Source: Neocallimastix lanati (nom. inval.)
Taxonomy: Eukaryota; Neocallimastigomycota; Neocallimastigomycetes; Neocallimastigales; Neocallimastigaceae
Assembly: GCA_016946835.1 (NCBI GenBank)
Contig: JACVTC010000020.1
Location: forward strand, 27,501-91,500
Length of the DNA stretch: 64,000 nucleotides
Direction of reading: 5' to 3'
Numbering within the stretch: position 1 is the first letter of the stretch; each line of letters starts with the position of its first letter. A program made the translations under genes and the position numbers. The notes under the pieces were generated by a model, which was not told the DNA's origin, made no database searches, and saw nothing but the letters and a program-made list of their open reading frames with translations. Below are positions 37,106-50,320 of the stretch, in pieces.

Positions 37106-40000
37106 CATTATTATTATTAGTCGTATGATTATTAATGATAGAAGAATGATAATGACTACTATTACCGCTACTGAGCGTTTTATTACTAGAAGCCGAACCC
37201 TGAAGATGATGGTAATCCTTAGTTGTTGTTGAACTTAATGGAAGAGTATTTATTGCTTCACTTTTTGGACTACTAAAGAGTGGATGGGATAATATTTGAG
37301 AGGAAGGATGATCAAATTCTTTTCCAGTAAGGAAAGAAGAAGATCCTAATGAATTTATATTAGTTTGAGTATCGAGGGAAGACATTCTTAGAGTACTTTT
37401 AGTAGAACTACTTCGATTAGATATGGATACATTGGTACTTAGTGGTGGGGAGGTAGGAATAGTAATTGATTTGGTAAGCGAAAGAGAATTAAACAGAGAT
37501 TTTGAATTTAATTTTGGATTTGGATTGAAATTGGAGTTCATGGAATGAACATTTAAATTTAAATGATCACTCTCTATTTTTGCATTCATATTAGCATTCA
37601 TGTTCGTGTTCGCGTTCGCGTTCGCATTCATATCCATATCCTCATTTACATTTGCATTCATATTTATATCTGTATTTACATCTACATCTACCCCTACATT
37701 TACATTTACATTTACGCCACCAAGAGCTCTAGCATCTACTAAATCGGAATTCAAAAGATTAGAAGAAATAAGATGAGCTGGTGGATGACGACTTGAAAGA
37801 GAACTGGTTCTTGAGTTCAATTCATGTGCAAATACATTAGATAAGGTCACATTCTCATCATTCATTCCTTCCTTACCCAAGGAGATATTGGAAGTTGGAA
37901 GAGAAGAATCAATGGAATTCTCAAGGGTATTCATGATTTTATATGTATTCAGCAATTTATCTGATTCCGTAGTAGAAATAATATCTTCTGGTAGAAGAGA
38001 AGTTGGCATGGTCATACCTGTTGGTAAGTTAATAGGGGAGGTTAACGTTTCCAATTTAATATTATTTTTAAGGCCAGAAATATCGGTTGAAAGATTAGAG
38101 GTGGTAAGATCGGAAGGAAGCGCTAAATTGTTTTGGAATGGCATTTCTACGTTCATCGGTTCCATTTTAAATTCCATTTTAGTAGAATTTTTCAATGCTT
38201 CAATATTATATAAATTAACATTGCTAACATCAATAGTTGTGGAAGCCTCATCACTACCATTCTTTAATATATCCATTGGATTGTCATTTCCCTTCATTTC
38301 AACATCAATACCACCAACATCTATCATATCCATACCAGCCATATTAATACCTTCTACATCCACACCAGCCCCATTAGTACAAGCCATCATACCAACAGTA
38401 TCGGTATCCATAGTTTCTTTAGGGGCTAAAGCAGTCGTTGAGGAGGACGATGGCATCAAGGTATTACTTTCTAATGAATATTCCTTTTTAATGTTCATAA
38501 GCTTCTTAGAATTGGTAAAATCAACGACACTTTCACGGTTACTTTTATTATTTTTAGCATTAGCATTAGCATTAACAGCAAATAAAATAGAGGATTCAAT
38601 AAATGATATTGGTTTTTTAATTTCTGGATTCTTCTCATTCAACGATATATTTATCGATGAAGGGATAGACATAGACTTTACAGAAGAAGAATGAATTAAG
38701 GTAGATTTATTTTTAATACTTTCAGTTGTATTAGTAGTTGTATTAGTATTTGTATTAGTAGTTGTATTAGTATTAGACGCTTTATTAATTTTATTAGTAG
38801 TTGTATTAGTATTAGACGCTTTATTAATTTTATTAGTAGTTGTATTAGTATTAGACGCTTTATTAATTTTATTAGTAGTTGTATTAGTATTAAACGCTTT
38901 ATTAATTTTATTAGTAGTTGTATTAGTATTAGACGTTTTATTATTAATTTTATTAGTAGTTGTATTAGTAGTAGTTTTTGTGGTTTTTGTTGTTTTTGTT
39001 GTTGTTTTTGACTCTACTGCGGATTGATTATGATGATCATTTTTAATACTTTTAATATTTTCTAATGATAAATCTTCAGATTTATTGCCACACACATTTT
39101 TATCCTTGGATTTTGACTTTGATTTTGATGACTTTGACTTTTCATTTTTGTTATTATCATTATCACTAGTAATAGTGGCAGCAGTAGTAGCAGTAGTAGT
39201 AGTAGTAGCAGTAGTAGCATTAGTAATAGTTCTATTTTCCTCTTTAACTGAAATATTTTCCACGGATTCAATAACATTTTCATTTTGATTAGAGCTATTT
39301 TCAGAAGTGGAAGACTCATTATTTAATTCATCATTATTAACATCCATTATTTCTGGGCTGATATTTAATTGTTTAATTTGTTTCATCGTCAAAACTTCTC
39401 GATAATTAAATTTAACATTTGGATCTTTACGATAATGAACCTTATAGTGTTGTCTAAGATTATCTTGACGACCAAATTTAGATTTACAACCTGGATATTT
39501 ACAATGGAAAGGTCTTAAGGCTAAATGACATGTACGAATATGTCTTGTAACATGGCCACTTAATAATGATCAAATAAAAAAAACACATATATATATATAT
39601 AAATAGAAATATATATATAATATAAAATACGATCAATGAATATAAAAAGAACAAAAAAAAATTATATATATAAATAATTAATAATTATAAAAATAGAGAT
39701 AAATATATATATTATGATAGTAAATAATAAAATAAATATATAAAAAATGAATCAATATAAATAATAATTATATAAATAATAATTATATAAATATTTAATA
39801 TTAATATAAATTTATAATAATAAATATATGACAGAATATTATAAAAAAATATATATATGATTATTAATAATATATAAATATAATATATAAATAGGAATAT
39901 AAATAAATAGATTTCTAAATTAATATAAAAAAAAATTTTTTTTTTTCCATTTATATTTTCTCTTCCTGCTTCCCTCTTTTATTATTATTATTATTATTAA

Positions 40001-40031
<31 letters not shown>

Positions 40032-43000
40032 TATTCTTTTTTTTTTATTTTTTTTTTTTTTTTAATCTTTTTTTTTTTTATTATTCTTTTTTTTTTTTTT
40101 TACTATTCTTTTTTTTTTTTTTTTATTCTTTTTTTTTTATTTTTTTTTTTTTTTTATTTTTAGACTTGTTTTCATTATTCTTTTTTTATTCCTTTTTTTT
40201 TTAAACTTTTTTTTTTATTTTTTTTTTTATCTTACCTTGTAGTAAACGATTTATTACATCCTTCCTTAACACAATAGAATCGACGGACTACACGTTTATG
40301 CTTTTGTTTAATACCATTTTCATCGGGTTCCTTATCACTTTCTTCCACTACAAATTCTTTTATTTTAATGGTTTCCCCATCCACAATTATAATATTTTCT
40401 TTTTCTCCAATTTCAGAAATTTCATTTTCTTGTTTTTCCTTCTTCTTCTTAGTACTATCCTTAGGTCTTCCACGGTGACTAGTAACAACAATTTCTTTCT
40501 TTGAAAGATCCGCTTCTAACGTTTCAGATTCCTTTTCCCTTTCCTTTTCTTTTACTTTTTCCTTTTCCTTTTCTTTTTCCTTTTCTTTTTGCTTTTCATT
40601 CTTTTTCGTTTCCTTAAGTATTTCTTCATTTTCTAATGATGTAAGAAGTTGTTTTGATTTGGAAGATTTTAATTTCGATTTAGTCTTTTTTAATTTAGAT
40701 TTATTTTTTAATTTCGTAAGGTCATCCTCATTCATTTCTTCATTATTTACTTTTTTATTATTATTACTATCGGTGGTTGTTTTTAAGGTATTACCTATAC
40801 TATTATTTTCATTTTCTAATGTTTCATTTTCATCCTTATCCTTATTTTTATCCTTATTCTTATCCTTATTCTTATCCTTATTCTTATCCTTATTCTTATC
40901 CTTATTCTTATCCTTATTCTTATCATCCTTATTCTTATCCTTATTCTTATCATCCTTATTCTTATCCTTATTCTTATTCTTACTCTTATCCTCCTCTTCC
41001 TCTTCCTCTTCTTCTTCCTTCTTCCTCTTCTTTTTCTTCTTCTTTTCCTCTTTCTCCTCCTTCTTCTCCGTTCCTACCTTCTTATCTAACTCCATTGTTT
41101 TACCCTTTTCATCAACATTCTCATTTTCCCCTTCCAGTTTAATGATCACTTCATCCTTTTGATGATCTTCTTGAGTCATGACCTGATCAAGCATACAATT
41201 CTCCATCTTTCTCTCCTTCAATGAATCCATTATCTCTAAGGATTTAAAGGTAAAATCGGATTGATTTTCTAATTTTAAGGGTTTCTTGAGAACAGCCCTA
41301 TCATAGGTAGTATCCATCGAATCAATTGTATCGCTAGAAGGGGATAGGGTAGAATGAGAAGGGTGATTTTGGTTCAATGGAATTGATTTAACCTCTGACG
41401 GCTCCTTAGGCTTTAAGGTGAAGAGGGATGACTGTTTTCTAGGGAATGAATTTTGTAATATAAAATCGGGTTGAAGATCCATATTACTTTCAATAGCTAA
41501 AGCCTTGGCATGTTCTTCTTCACTACAATCGGTCATCATTACATCACGAGGCTCACTTGTCTTTGATAAAGTATTACCAGTATTTTTCTCCTCTTCTTCC
41601 TTTACCTCCTTTTCCTTGCCATTCTCCTTCCTTTCCTTCTCCTTTTCATTTCTATTCTCTTTCATCTTCCTCTCTTCCTTTTTCTTTTCCTTCCTCTTTC
41701 CTTCCTCTTCCTCTCTCTCTCCCTCTTCTACTATTTCTTCTTCATCTTCAAATCCGCCCTTAAAGACATCCATTCCACTTGAAATAAATCCATCCTTGAT
41801 CATATCTTGTCGAATATGAGTAACAAATTTATTATGACTATATTTTTGATAGGCACGAGCGAAAAAGTCTTCAATTTCCTTTTTAGAATTATTATTCATT
41901 CTATTTTGTGAATTTTTAGGTAAGGTAACATCCAACTTTATCTCCTTCACATTTTTACATTGAAGAATTAAATTGGATCGTTCCATAAATTCTTTTTCTC
42001 TTCGTTTATGATCGGTAATATCATCCAAATCTTTAGTATGATCGAGGACATTCGTAAGAACACTATTGGATTTCTTTATTTTTTCATCTAAGGCTGCTTG
42101 ATCCATATTTAGGGTCTCCTTTGAATTAATTTCATTTGTAAAAGTGAAAAGAGGAGAGGACATACCAGAGGTGGAAGTAGAATTAGAAGCATTAGAACCT
42201 CGACTAATACTACGATGGGAGTTCGTTTGACCATGTAAACTCAAACTGCTACGCCTACGACTTTGACTACGACCACGACTTTGACTACGACCTTGTGAAA
42301 GGTAATGATGACTACTACTACTACTTCCACTATAGCTATAATGATGGTTAAGATTATGACTATGATTATGATTATGTTTAGGAAGGTAAATTTGATTAGG
42401 TGTATCCGGTATAGGTATCTGTTGCAGTTTTTCAAAATCCTTTTCTTGAGGCAACTCGGCTAAAGGAATATAATCATTTTCTCGTTCATCCATTCGTTTA
42501 TCATTAACGACCGTTCGTTCATCCTCCTCTTTATCATCATCATTAAGGGAAAGATGTCGAAAGGCAGAACATTCTAATTCTGCTCTTTCCTGTTGTTCTA
42601 CTAAGGTTTGAAGAAGGACCTTCTGTTGGATATCAAAAAGTTTAAGATACATTTGTTGATGAAGTAAAAAGAGATGAGCCTGCTCTTTTCTCGTTTTAGC
42701 ATGTTGAAGTTGATTATGTTGATAGAGAAGAAGATTATAGGTATCCTGATGGTGTTGATGTTGAAAATAAAGAACTTTTTTAAGAGCCAATTCAATGGGA
42801 GGTTGATCATCCAAAATTTCTTGACGATATTTTGCACGTTTTAAAAGATTATTTTTTTGTTCGTTGAGAATACGTTGTTTTTCCTTGAACGGTATATTCA
42901 TATTTAATAATTTTTTTAAATTTTCTGTTTGTTGTTGCTGTTTTATTTTTAATTCTTCCTGTTGTTTCTTTTGTTCCCGTTCCAAATCCAACATTTGTTT

Positions 43001-43132
43001 ATTTTGAAGTTGTAATATCTGATCAAATTGATAATGTTTTTCTTGATGTTGTTCCTCAGTTTCACTATTTAACTTTTCCATTCCAGAAATGGAATCCTCT
43101 TCTAAATCCTTACTTCTACGTTTTAGTGACAT
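36120..43132 (-). CDS. Very large C2H2 zinc-finger transcription factor, Nrg1/Usv1-type fingers (two exons)
   Basis: Two long minus-strand frames are one gene. Exon 1 is 43,132-40,236, the intron (GTAAG...AG) is 40,235-39,559 and exon 2 is 39,558-36,120, giving about 2,111 residues. Splicing completes a C2H2 finger: exon 1 ends CVKEGCNKSFTT (954-965), exon 2 adds SGHVTRHIRTCH (966-977), and a second finger CKYPGC...QHYKVH spans 985-1007. The FTTSGHVTRH and R-DN-QHY signatures match the two-finger DNA-binding domain of fungal Nrg1/Usv1-like regulators, which bind short C/G-rich promoter sites and often repress. The N-terminal half has Gln-rich coiled coil (about 30-180), Lys/Glu-rich runs and Lys-Asp-Asn repeats (about 717-768). 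The C-terminal half is Ser/Thr/Asn-rich with peptide repeats and a final Gln run. It is expected to be nuclear. Its targets are unknown. Confidence 0.88.
38700..38960 (-). repeat. In-frame 39-bp coding minisatellite
   Basis: Four to five tandem copies encode NKINKASNTNTTT (13 residues) in exon 2 of the zinc-finger gene (about residues 1,166-1,252). They are flanked by shorter Thr/Asn derivatives. All copies keep the frame. Confidence 0.9.
39559..40235 (-). other. Intron splitting the first zinc finger
   Basis: 677-bp AT-rich intron. The donor is AAG|GTAAG at 40,235 and the acceptor ATTAAG at 39,559. It separates the two Cys from the two His of finger 1. It contains poly-T runs and an (ATT)n run near 39,978-40,030 (plus strand). 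Confidence 0.85.
40830..40985 (-). repeat. Coding repeat for Lys-Asp-Lys-Asn
   Basis: 12-15-bp units (TTATTCTTATCC on the plus strand) encode DKNK and DDKNK repeats in exon 1 of the zinc-finger gene. Confidence 0.9.
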
Positions 43133-45699
43133 TTTATATATTTATTTATTTATTTAATAATTCTTAATATTATTTGGGATTTATTTTGAAATTTTGTTAA
43201 AATGTTTTTGTATAAGTTTGAAAAAATATTTATGATTTATTGCTTTTTATTATTTTTTATTTATTTAATTGATGACTTGATGAATCTATATAAAAAAATA
43301 ATTTTTTTTTTTTTCTTTCTTCTAAATTTTTAATAAATTAAAAAAAAAAAAAAAAAAAAAAAAGCTATACACTTAAAATGATTTACATATAATTTATTGA
43401 AATGATAGTTTTATATATATATGTATGAAATTTGAATATTTTTTTTTTAATATTTTACAGAATAGTATTGGGTAAAGTTGGTATTTTTTCTTAATTTACT
43501 TTATTTTTTAATTATATTTCATTTTATTATTATTATTATTTTTTTTTTTTGAATATATAAAAAGTATATATAGAGAGAGAAAAAGAAATAATTGATAGTA
43601 TTTGTTATTATTTTATAATTGAAAGTTATAAATAAAATATATATATAATATATTAAATAATAAATTATACGATAAAAAATTAATAAAAAAAAAAAGGCTT
43701 GTTATAAAATATATAACTTAAATATATATAAAAATAATAATATAAATATATATATAGAAATTTACTTTGAAATTTAAATTTAATGTTTCAAAATTTTATT
43801 CTGTTGTTACTTTTTTTTTTATTTTTCCTTTAAATAAAATATGATTCCTTTTTATTCTTTTTATTTATAAAAAATATATTGTTGACTATTAAATTAATTT
43901 ATATATAGTATAATAAATTTTGTTGTTTCTTTTTTATATTTATTAATTTAACCCAGTAGTAATCAAATAAGTAGAAAAAAAAAAAAAAATCAATATTAAT
44001 AAGGTGGATATAGTTCTGGATATACGTTTTATTCTATGCTAAAATATAATATAATTATATTTATTCCTGAAGTATTTTTTCCTTTAAATTATTTTTTATT
44101 ACTTTGCTGTATTAATGAAAAAAAAAAAAATTAAAAATTATATAAAATGATTTCAATAATGATTCTCTCTACTAATATTTTTTTATGGTATTATAAACAA
44201 AATTTGAAGTTATTTTAGTTGTTGTTAATGTTGATTTTTGGTAAAGCGAAATTAAATAATAACTTTTATTATTAATAAATTTAATAAAAATATTAAAAGT
44301 TTTTTTTTTTTTATTATTTTTAAAAATATAATTTGTGTTTTATTTATTTTATTCTTTCTTTCTTCATCATTTTTTTATATATACATATATTCTTTAAAAA
44401 GTAACTAAAACTATAATGAAAAATTTTATTTTAATCTGATTATAAATTAAAATTAAATTAATAAAAACAAACAAACAAAAAAAAAAAAAAAAAAGAGAAT
44501 AAAATGAATAAAAGATAGAAATAAAATAATATTAAAAAAAATTTTTTTTTTGAAAATAATTAATAATAAATTAGCAAAGCATAAAAATTAAAAAATTAAA
44601 TAATTTAATATAAAATACTAAAAAAAAAATTATTCATTCATTCAAAATAATATATTTATGATTATATTCCATTATATATTATAATATAAATTAGAATTGA
44701 TTTTAATATAACGGTTTATTCCAATTAAGAATAAAAAATTTGAAAAAATGAAAATAAAAAAAAATAAAATTTTATTATTTAAATAATCCTTTTTTTTTTA
44801 TTTTATTACTTTTTATTTTATTACTTTTTATTTTATTACTTTTTATTTTATTACTTTTTATTTTATTACTTTTTTAATAAGATGAATATAATAAAATAAA
44901 ACTTTATAGAATTAATAAATATGAATAAATATCATAATATATTGAATAAATATAAAATAAATATAGAATAAAATATTTATGAACTTATTTAAATATAAAT
45001 TTAAATATTTAATAATTTATATTTTATTTATCTATTTATTTCAATATATTCATATATATATTATATTACATATATTTATTTATTTATGATTTTAAATACA
45101 ATTGAATTAAAAAAAAAATTATAAAAAAAAATTTTTTTTTTCATCATCATTACAATAAATTCCTCATTTAAATTTGATATAAGAGAAAACCATTTAAATG
45201 GTTTCATCATTATGAGCCATTCCTAATTTCTTAATTATTAACTCTATATTAGTATTTTAATATTTTATATATTATAATAAAGAAAAATAGAAAACAAAAA
45301 AAGAAAGATAATCCCATAGATTAGATTTCTATTTAATAATACGTTAAAAAAAAACAAATATAAATATAAAAAAAAAATACCAATACAACCACCAGTCCAA
45401 AAAAAAAAGTCAAACCACAAGAGTATGCCTAAGTATAATAAAATAGTAAAATTGAAAAATAGATATATGAAAATAAAAATAAAATAAAATTTAATATATT
45501 CAATATTTATTATTGTAGAATGGAATAAATAAAAAAATATCCATTTTATATAATGAATTATATATTATAAATACAATCTATATCTAAGTATTTGTATGGT
45601 ATCTTTTTTTTATATATATATATATAAATATATTATAATTCATTTTTATCAGACATCTATTAATTATTTATATATAACAAATGTATATGATAAATGTAT
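43133..45699. other. Upstream region of the zinc-finger gene and spacer
   Basis: No coding signal. It includes the likely promoter next to 43,132, many poly-T/poly-A runs, a five-copy 15-bp repeat (ATTTTATTACTTTTT, about 44,800-44,872) and a perfect short palindrome AAACCATTTAAATGGTTT near 45,187. Confidence 0.6.
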
Positions 45700-45749
45700 A
45701 ATAAATGTATAATAAATATATAACAAAAGAATAATAAATACACAATAAA

Positions 45750-45935
45750 TGTATATGAAAATGTATAATAAATGTATATAATTTATAGTAAATGTATATG
45801 AAAATGTATAATAAATGTATATAATTTATAGTAAATGTATATGAAAATGTATAATAAATGTATATAATTTATAGTAAATGTATATGAAAATGTATAATAA
45901 ATGTATATAATTTATAGTAAATGTATATGATAAAT
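45750..45935. repeat. Minisatellite, 43-bp unit, about four copies
   Basis: The unit is GTATATGAAAATGTATAATA followed by AATGTATATAATTTATAGTA. It sits in a wider region (45,670-46,030) of shorter AATGTATA-type units. Confidence 0.9.
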
Positions 45936-46130
45936 ATATAATAAATGTATATGATAGATGTATAATAAATGTATATGATAAATATATTGTATAGTAAATG
46001 TATAGTAAATATAATAAATATACAATATATCATAGTTATTGGATAAATATATACAATAATTATTTAATCGCTATTTAATAATTATTTAATATCTACATAA
46101 ATTATGATGTAAACTTTTTAAATGTTAATT

Positions 46131-46234
46131 TATTTTTTATTAGCAACCATTATAATGGTTGCTAATAAAAAATAGAGTTAATATATGTCTATTATAAAGG
46201 CTATTATAATAGATATATATTAACTCTATTTTTT
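46131..46234. repeat. Perfect 44-bp palindrome overlapping a 30-bp-arm inverted repeat
   Basis: 46,131-46,174 is a perfect palindrome without a loop, centred on CCATTATAATGG. Its right edge overlaps the left arm (46,167-46,196) of a second inverted repeat, whose right arm (46,205-46,234) matches with one mismatch across an eight-base loop. Both could form cruciforms. A very small MITE or nested foldback is possible. Confidence 0.9.
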
Positions 46235-48989
46235 AATTTTCTTTATATATCAACCGATGATACTTTTAGATTTGATTTTAATTAGTATATTTAAACTTTA
46301 ATAAATAATAAATTTAAAATAATATAGAAAATAAATAAAAAAAAAAAGTTTTGGTTGATATAATAATTAAAGAAGAAATAATGAATTTATAATTTGTATG
46401 GAATACGTAGTAGAGAATGTAATCAATTGATTCTGTTATATGGATACATATAAAATAACATATAAAATAATATACTCTTTTATTAAGCAAATCAATCATA
46501 AGAATTTAAAAAAAACTGTCTCAATAGATTAAAGAATAAATCCTTTTCTATTTCCATTATATCTATAGAGTATAATTTAATATATTGAATATAATATAAA
46601 TATATTATATTTCAATTATTTCTAATATATCAATATTGTAATATAAGAAAAAATTTTAAATCAATTAAAATTAATAAATTAAATAATTAAATGAATAAAT
46701 TAAATAAATTAAATAATTAAATGAATAAATGAAATAAATAAATAGTATTAAGATGAAGATTTTAAAAATATTTATATATATAATTACTATTCAATTATTC
46801 TTTATGGTTCAATTCTTATTTTAAATATTTATATATAATTATTTTAATTATTATTTGTTATTCAATTTGAGATAAAATTTTTTTTCTTATTGTAGGAAAT
46901 AAAAAGAGAATAAGGATTAATAAATTTAAATTATCAATGATGGCTTAAATTAATTTGAATTCTCAAAAGTAGACTGACATCCTCATCTTCATCACTTTTT
47001 TTATAATGATTATAATTTTTTTTTTTGAATTTAAATAATGGTCATTTTTAAATAATATAAAAAAAACATATATATATATACATATATATTTTCATTGATT
47101 TATTAAATATATATTTATTTATTTATTATTTATTTATTTATTTATTAAATATTTATTTATTTATTAAATATTTATTTATTTATTTATCTATTAATTAATT
47201 AATTATTTATTAAATTTTATTTATTAAATATTTATTAATTATTTATTTAGTTTTATTGAAACTTTAATTTTATTTGTTATATATTAGAATATATATTAAT
47301 AAATAAATTAATATATATTAATTTTTTTACCAAACCTATAAAATCTAAAAATTTTTAAATATAAAAAAAATATAAAAAAAGAAAAAAAAATTTTTTTTTT
47401 TAAATTAAATTAAAATTAATCTAATTTTATAATTTTCAAGGTTTTTCTCTTTTTTCCTTTTTTTTTTTAATTCGAAATTGAAACAAATTATATTGCCAAA
47501 TATAATTTACAACATATTATCATATATTATAAATTAATATTCTATTTATTCTAATTAAATTGGAAAAAAACTTTAATTTAATTAAATAGATTAAAAATAA
47601 AGTCTCAAATACATTCTAAAAATGGTATAAAATGATTTGACATAAAAATATGTAAAAAATACATAAAAATGAAATAAAATGTAAAAAAAAAATTTTAAAA
47701 TATTAAAAAAAAAAAAAAATTAATAGAAACATTTTTTATGAAAAGATCTTCCTCTATTTGTAACAAAATAAATAAGAAATAAATAAGAAGATAAATAAAT
47801 ATTAAAAGAAATAAATAAGTAAATATTTATAAATAAATAAGTAAAATAGAAATAAATAAATAAATTACAGGAGTAGGATATAAAACAAACAAAAAAAAAA
47901 AAAACAAAGCCCATTTCATTTTTTTTTCATTTTAATTAGACTTTATTCAATATATTATATGTTAACAATATAATATATTATAAGATATATTATTATTACA
48001 GCTGTATATAATGTAACATTTATATAAATATAATAAAACTAAGCTTATTACCTTATAATTATTAAATAGTTAATCATATTTTTATACTTTATATAATACT
48101 TTAAAATTTATAATTATTAGTAGGTATTAATATATATTGATATTTATTAATATTCGTAATCTGTGTTCTTTATTACATATGTTTTTTTATGTATTCTTTA
48201 CTAGGTCTGCTTTAATTTTAAATATTTTATTATGTATTCTTTGTTATGTACAATTTATTATTTATGTCTTATTATGGATTGCCTTTAAACTATCTTATTA
48301 TAAATATTTTATTATACTATAGATATACAAGAGATATATATTATTATATATATATAAATTTTTCTTATTCATTATATAAAAACAACAATTTTTTTTTTTT
48401 TTTTATAATTCTTATTTCTTTTAATTTTTTTATGTCAATTTTATTATTTTTCATGTCACTTTTATACATTATATATTTATATATATTTATATATATATTT
48501 TTATAAATATATCTCATTAATTTTTATTTACAAAATAAATTAAATCTGGCTCATCATCTGATTAGATAAAATTTAATTTACTGAAAATATATGTACTTTT
48601 TGAAACCAAACCTTTAACTATTCTATCTATTATCATTATCATTATTATTGCTATTAAAGTAATCAATTATTATTAGTAATCTTTTATTAGTAATGTTATT
48701 ATTATTAGTAAAGTAATCTTTTATTATTTTGTATTATTATTAGTACTATTATTATCATTTATTTATTATTTTTATCACAATTTTTTTTTCACCATTTAAA
48801 TATAATCTTTATATTTATTATTATTATTTTTTTTAAACACAAATACCCAAATGAAATCATGTAATATGAAATATAAATATTAATGTTTATTAATATTTAT
48901 TAATATTTATTAATATTTATTAATATTTATTTATTATTTATATACATATATATATATATATTTTACCAAGGTAGATTCGATTTTAAGGA

Positions 48990-49030
<41 letters not shown>

Positions 49031-49459
49031 CTATAATTTATGATTTATAATTTTATTTCCTCAATAAATATAAAAATATTGAAAAATAAAATGAATGAAA
49101 TGAGAATGGCCTATACAAACAACGATAAATATATATATATGAAATAAAAAAATTTAAAAAATATATAAATTATAAGAATTGTATATAGATATTTATGAAA
49201 TTTATAAATATAGAATATAATAATAATAATAATAAATTTATAACATAAAAAAAAATAAAGTATTATTATTTTTTTTATAAGTATTTAAATGTATTTATTA
49301 CAAAAATTACAAAAAGAGTGAAAAGTATTATTTCATATTATTTAATCCTAATAATTAATAATTAATAGTTAATAGTTAATAATTAATATTAAATTATTTG
49401 TTGAATATAATAATTATAATAATAATAAAAAAAATCATAATAAAGAAAAAATCCATGTG

Positions 49460-49492
<33 letters not shown>

Positions 49493-49860
49493 GTTAAAAC
49501 TTTAAATTAATTAATATAATAAATTTCCCCATTTTTATTAATGTAAAAAAAAAAAAAAAAAAAAAATTGACTGAAAGATAAGAAAAAAAATTTTTTATAT
49601 AATTTCCTAAAAGAAAGGCCATGTGGTTTAAAAAAAAAAAAAAAAGTCTGTTCATCCCTTTAACATTTAATATGTAATTATCAATAATTTATTCAATAAT
49701 TTATATAATTAAATACATATATATATATATATATTTTTTTTTAGTTTTTTTTTAATCATCTTTTCTTTAGAATAAAAATCATCATTTTTTATGAATTAAT
49801 AAAAAAAAAAATCTTAATTCTTATTCTAATATTTATTATTCTATATTATTATAAACTTTA
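46235..49860. other. AT-rich spacer without a supported gene
   Basis: Homopolymers, TTTA/TTAT runs (47,115-47,260, 48,890-48,935) and (ATT)n near 48,991-49,025. A short minus-strand reading at about 47,010-46,945 (KKSDEDEDVSLLLRIQINL) is gene-like but too short to call. Longer frames, such as 47,720-47,914 and 48,246-48,506, are Phe/Tyr/Ile-rich translations of AT DNA. Confidence 0.6.
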
Positions 49861-49867
49861 TTATTTA

Positions 49868-50320
49868 ATTATTCAATTATTTATTATTTATTATTTATTA
49901 TTTATTATTAGATTATTTAATAATTCAATTATTTATTATTTATTATTTATTATTTATTATTTATTATTTATTATTTATTATTTATTATTTATTATTTATT
50001 ATTTATTATTTATTATTTATTTATTTATTATTATTTATTTATTATTTATTATTTATTATTTATTATTTATTATTTATTATTTATTATTTATTATTTATTA
50101 TTTATTATTTATTATTTATTATTTATTATTTATTATTTATTATTTATTATTTAATTATTTATTATTTATTATTTATTTATTATTTAATTATTTATTATTT
50201 ATATTTATTATTTATTATTTAATTATTTATTATTTATTATTTATTATTTATTATTTATTATTTATTATTTATTTATTATTTGTTTATTTATTATTTATTA
50301 TTTATTATTTATTAATAAAT
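49868..50320. repeat. ATTATTT heptamer array
   Basis: About 60 units, with occasional AATTATTT and ATTT slips. It ends at a TATTAATAAATAATCTTTT variant of the shared interruption sequence. Confidence 0.95.

Noticed and set aside
37888-38694. 268-codon plus-strand frame
   Set aside because: It lies antisense inside exon 2 of the zinc-finger gene. Its composition mirrors the sense codons, and the sense frame has domain and splice support.
40659-41162. 167-codon plus-strand Phe/Leu/Ser frame
   Set aside because: It is antisense to the Lys/Asp/Glu repeats of exon 1 of the zinc-finger gene.
40236-43132. Separate lysine-rich nuclear protein gene
   Set aside because: The frame ends in half a zinc finger at a perfect donor site. 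The other half sits at an acceptor in the next frame, so it is exon 1 of one gene.
47720-47914. 64-codon minus-strand hydrophobic frame as a membrane protein
   Set aside because: It is built from AAATAAATAAGTAA-type low-complexity DNA, with Phe/Tyr/Leu runs and no family signature.
49868-50320. Regular repeats considered as a CRISPR-like array
   Set aside because: The unit is seven bases with no unique spacers, and the genome is eukaryotic.
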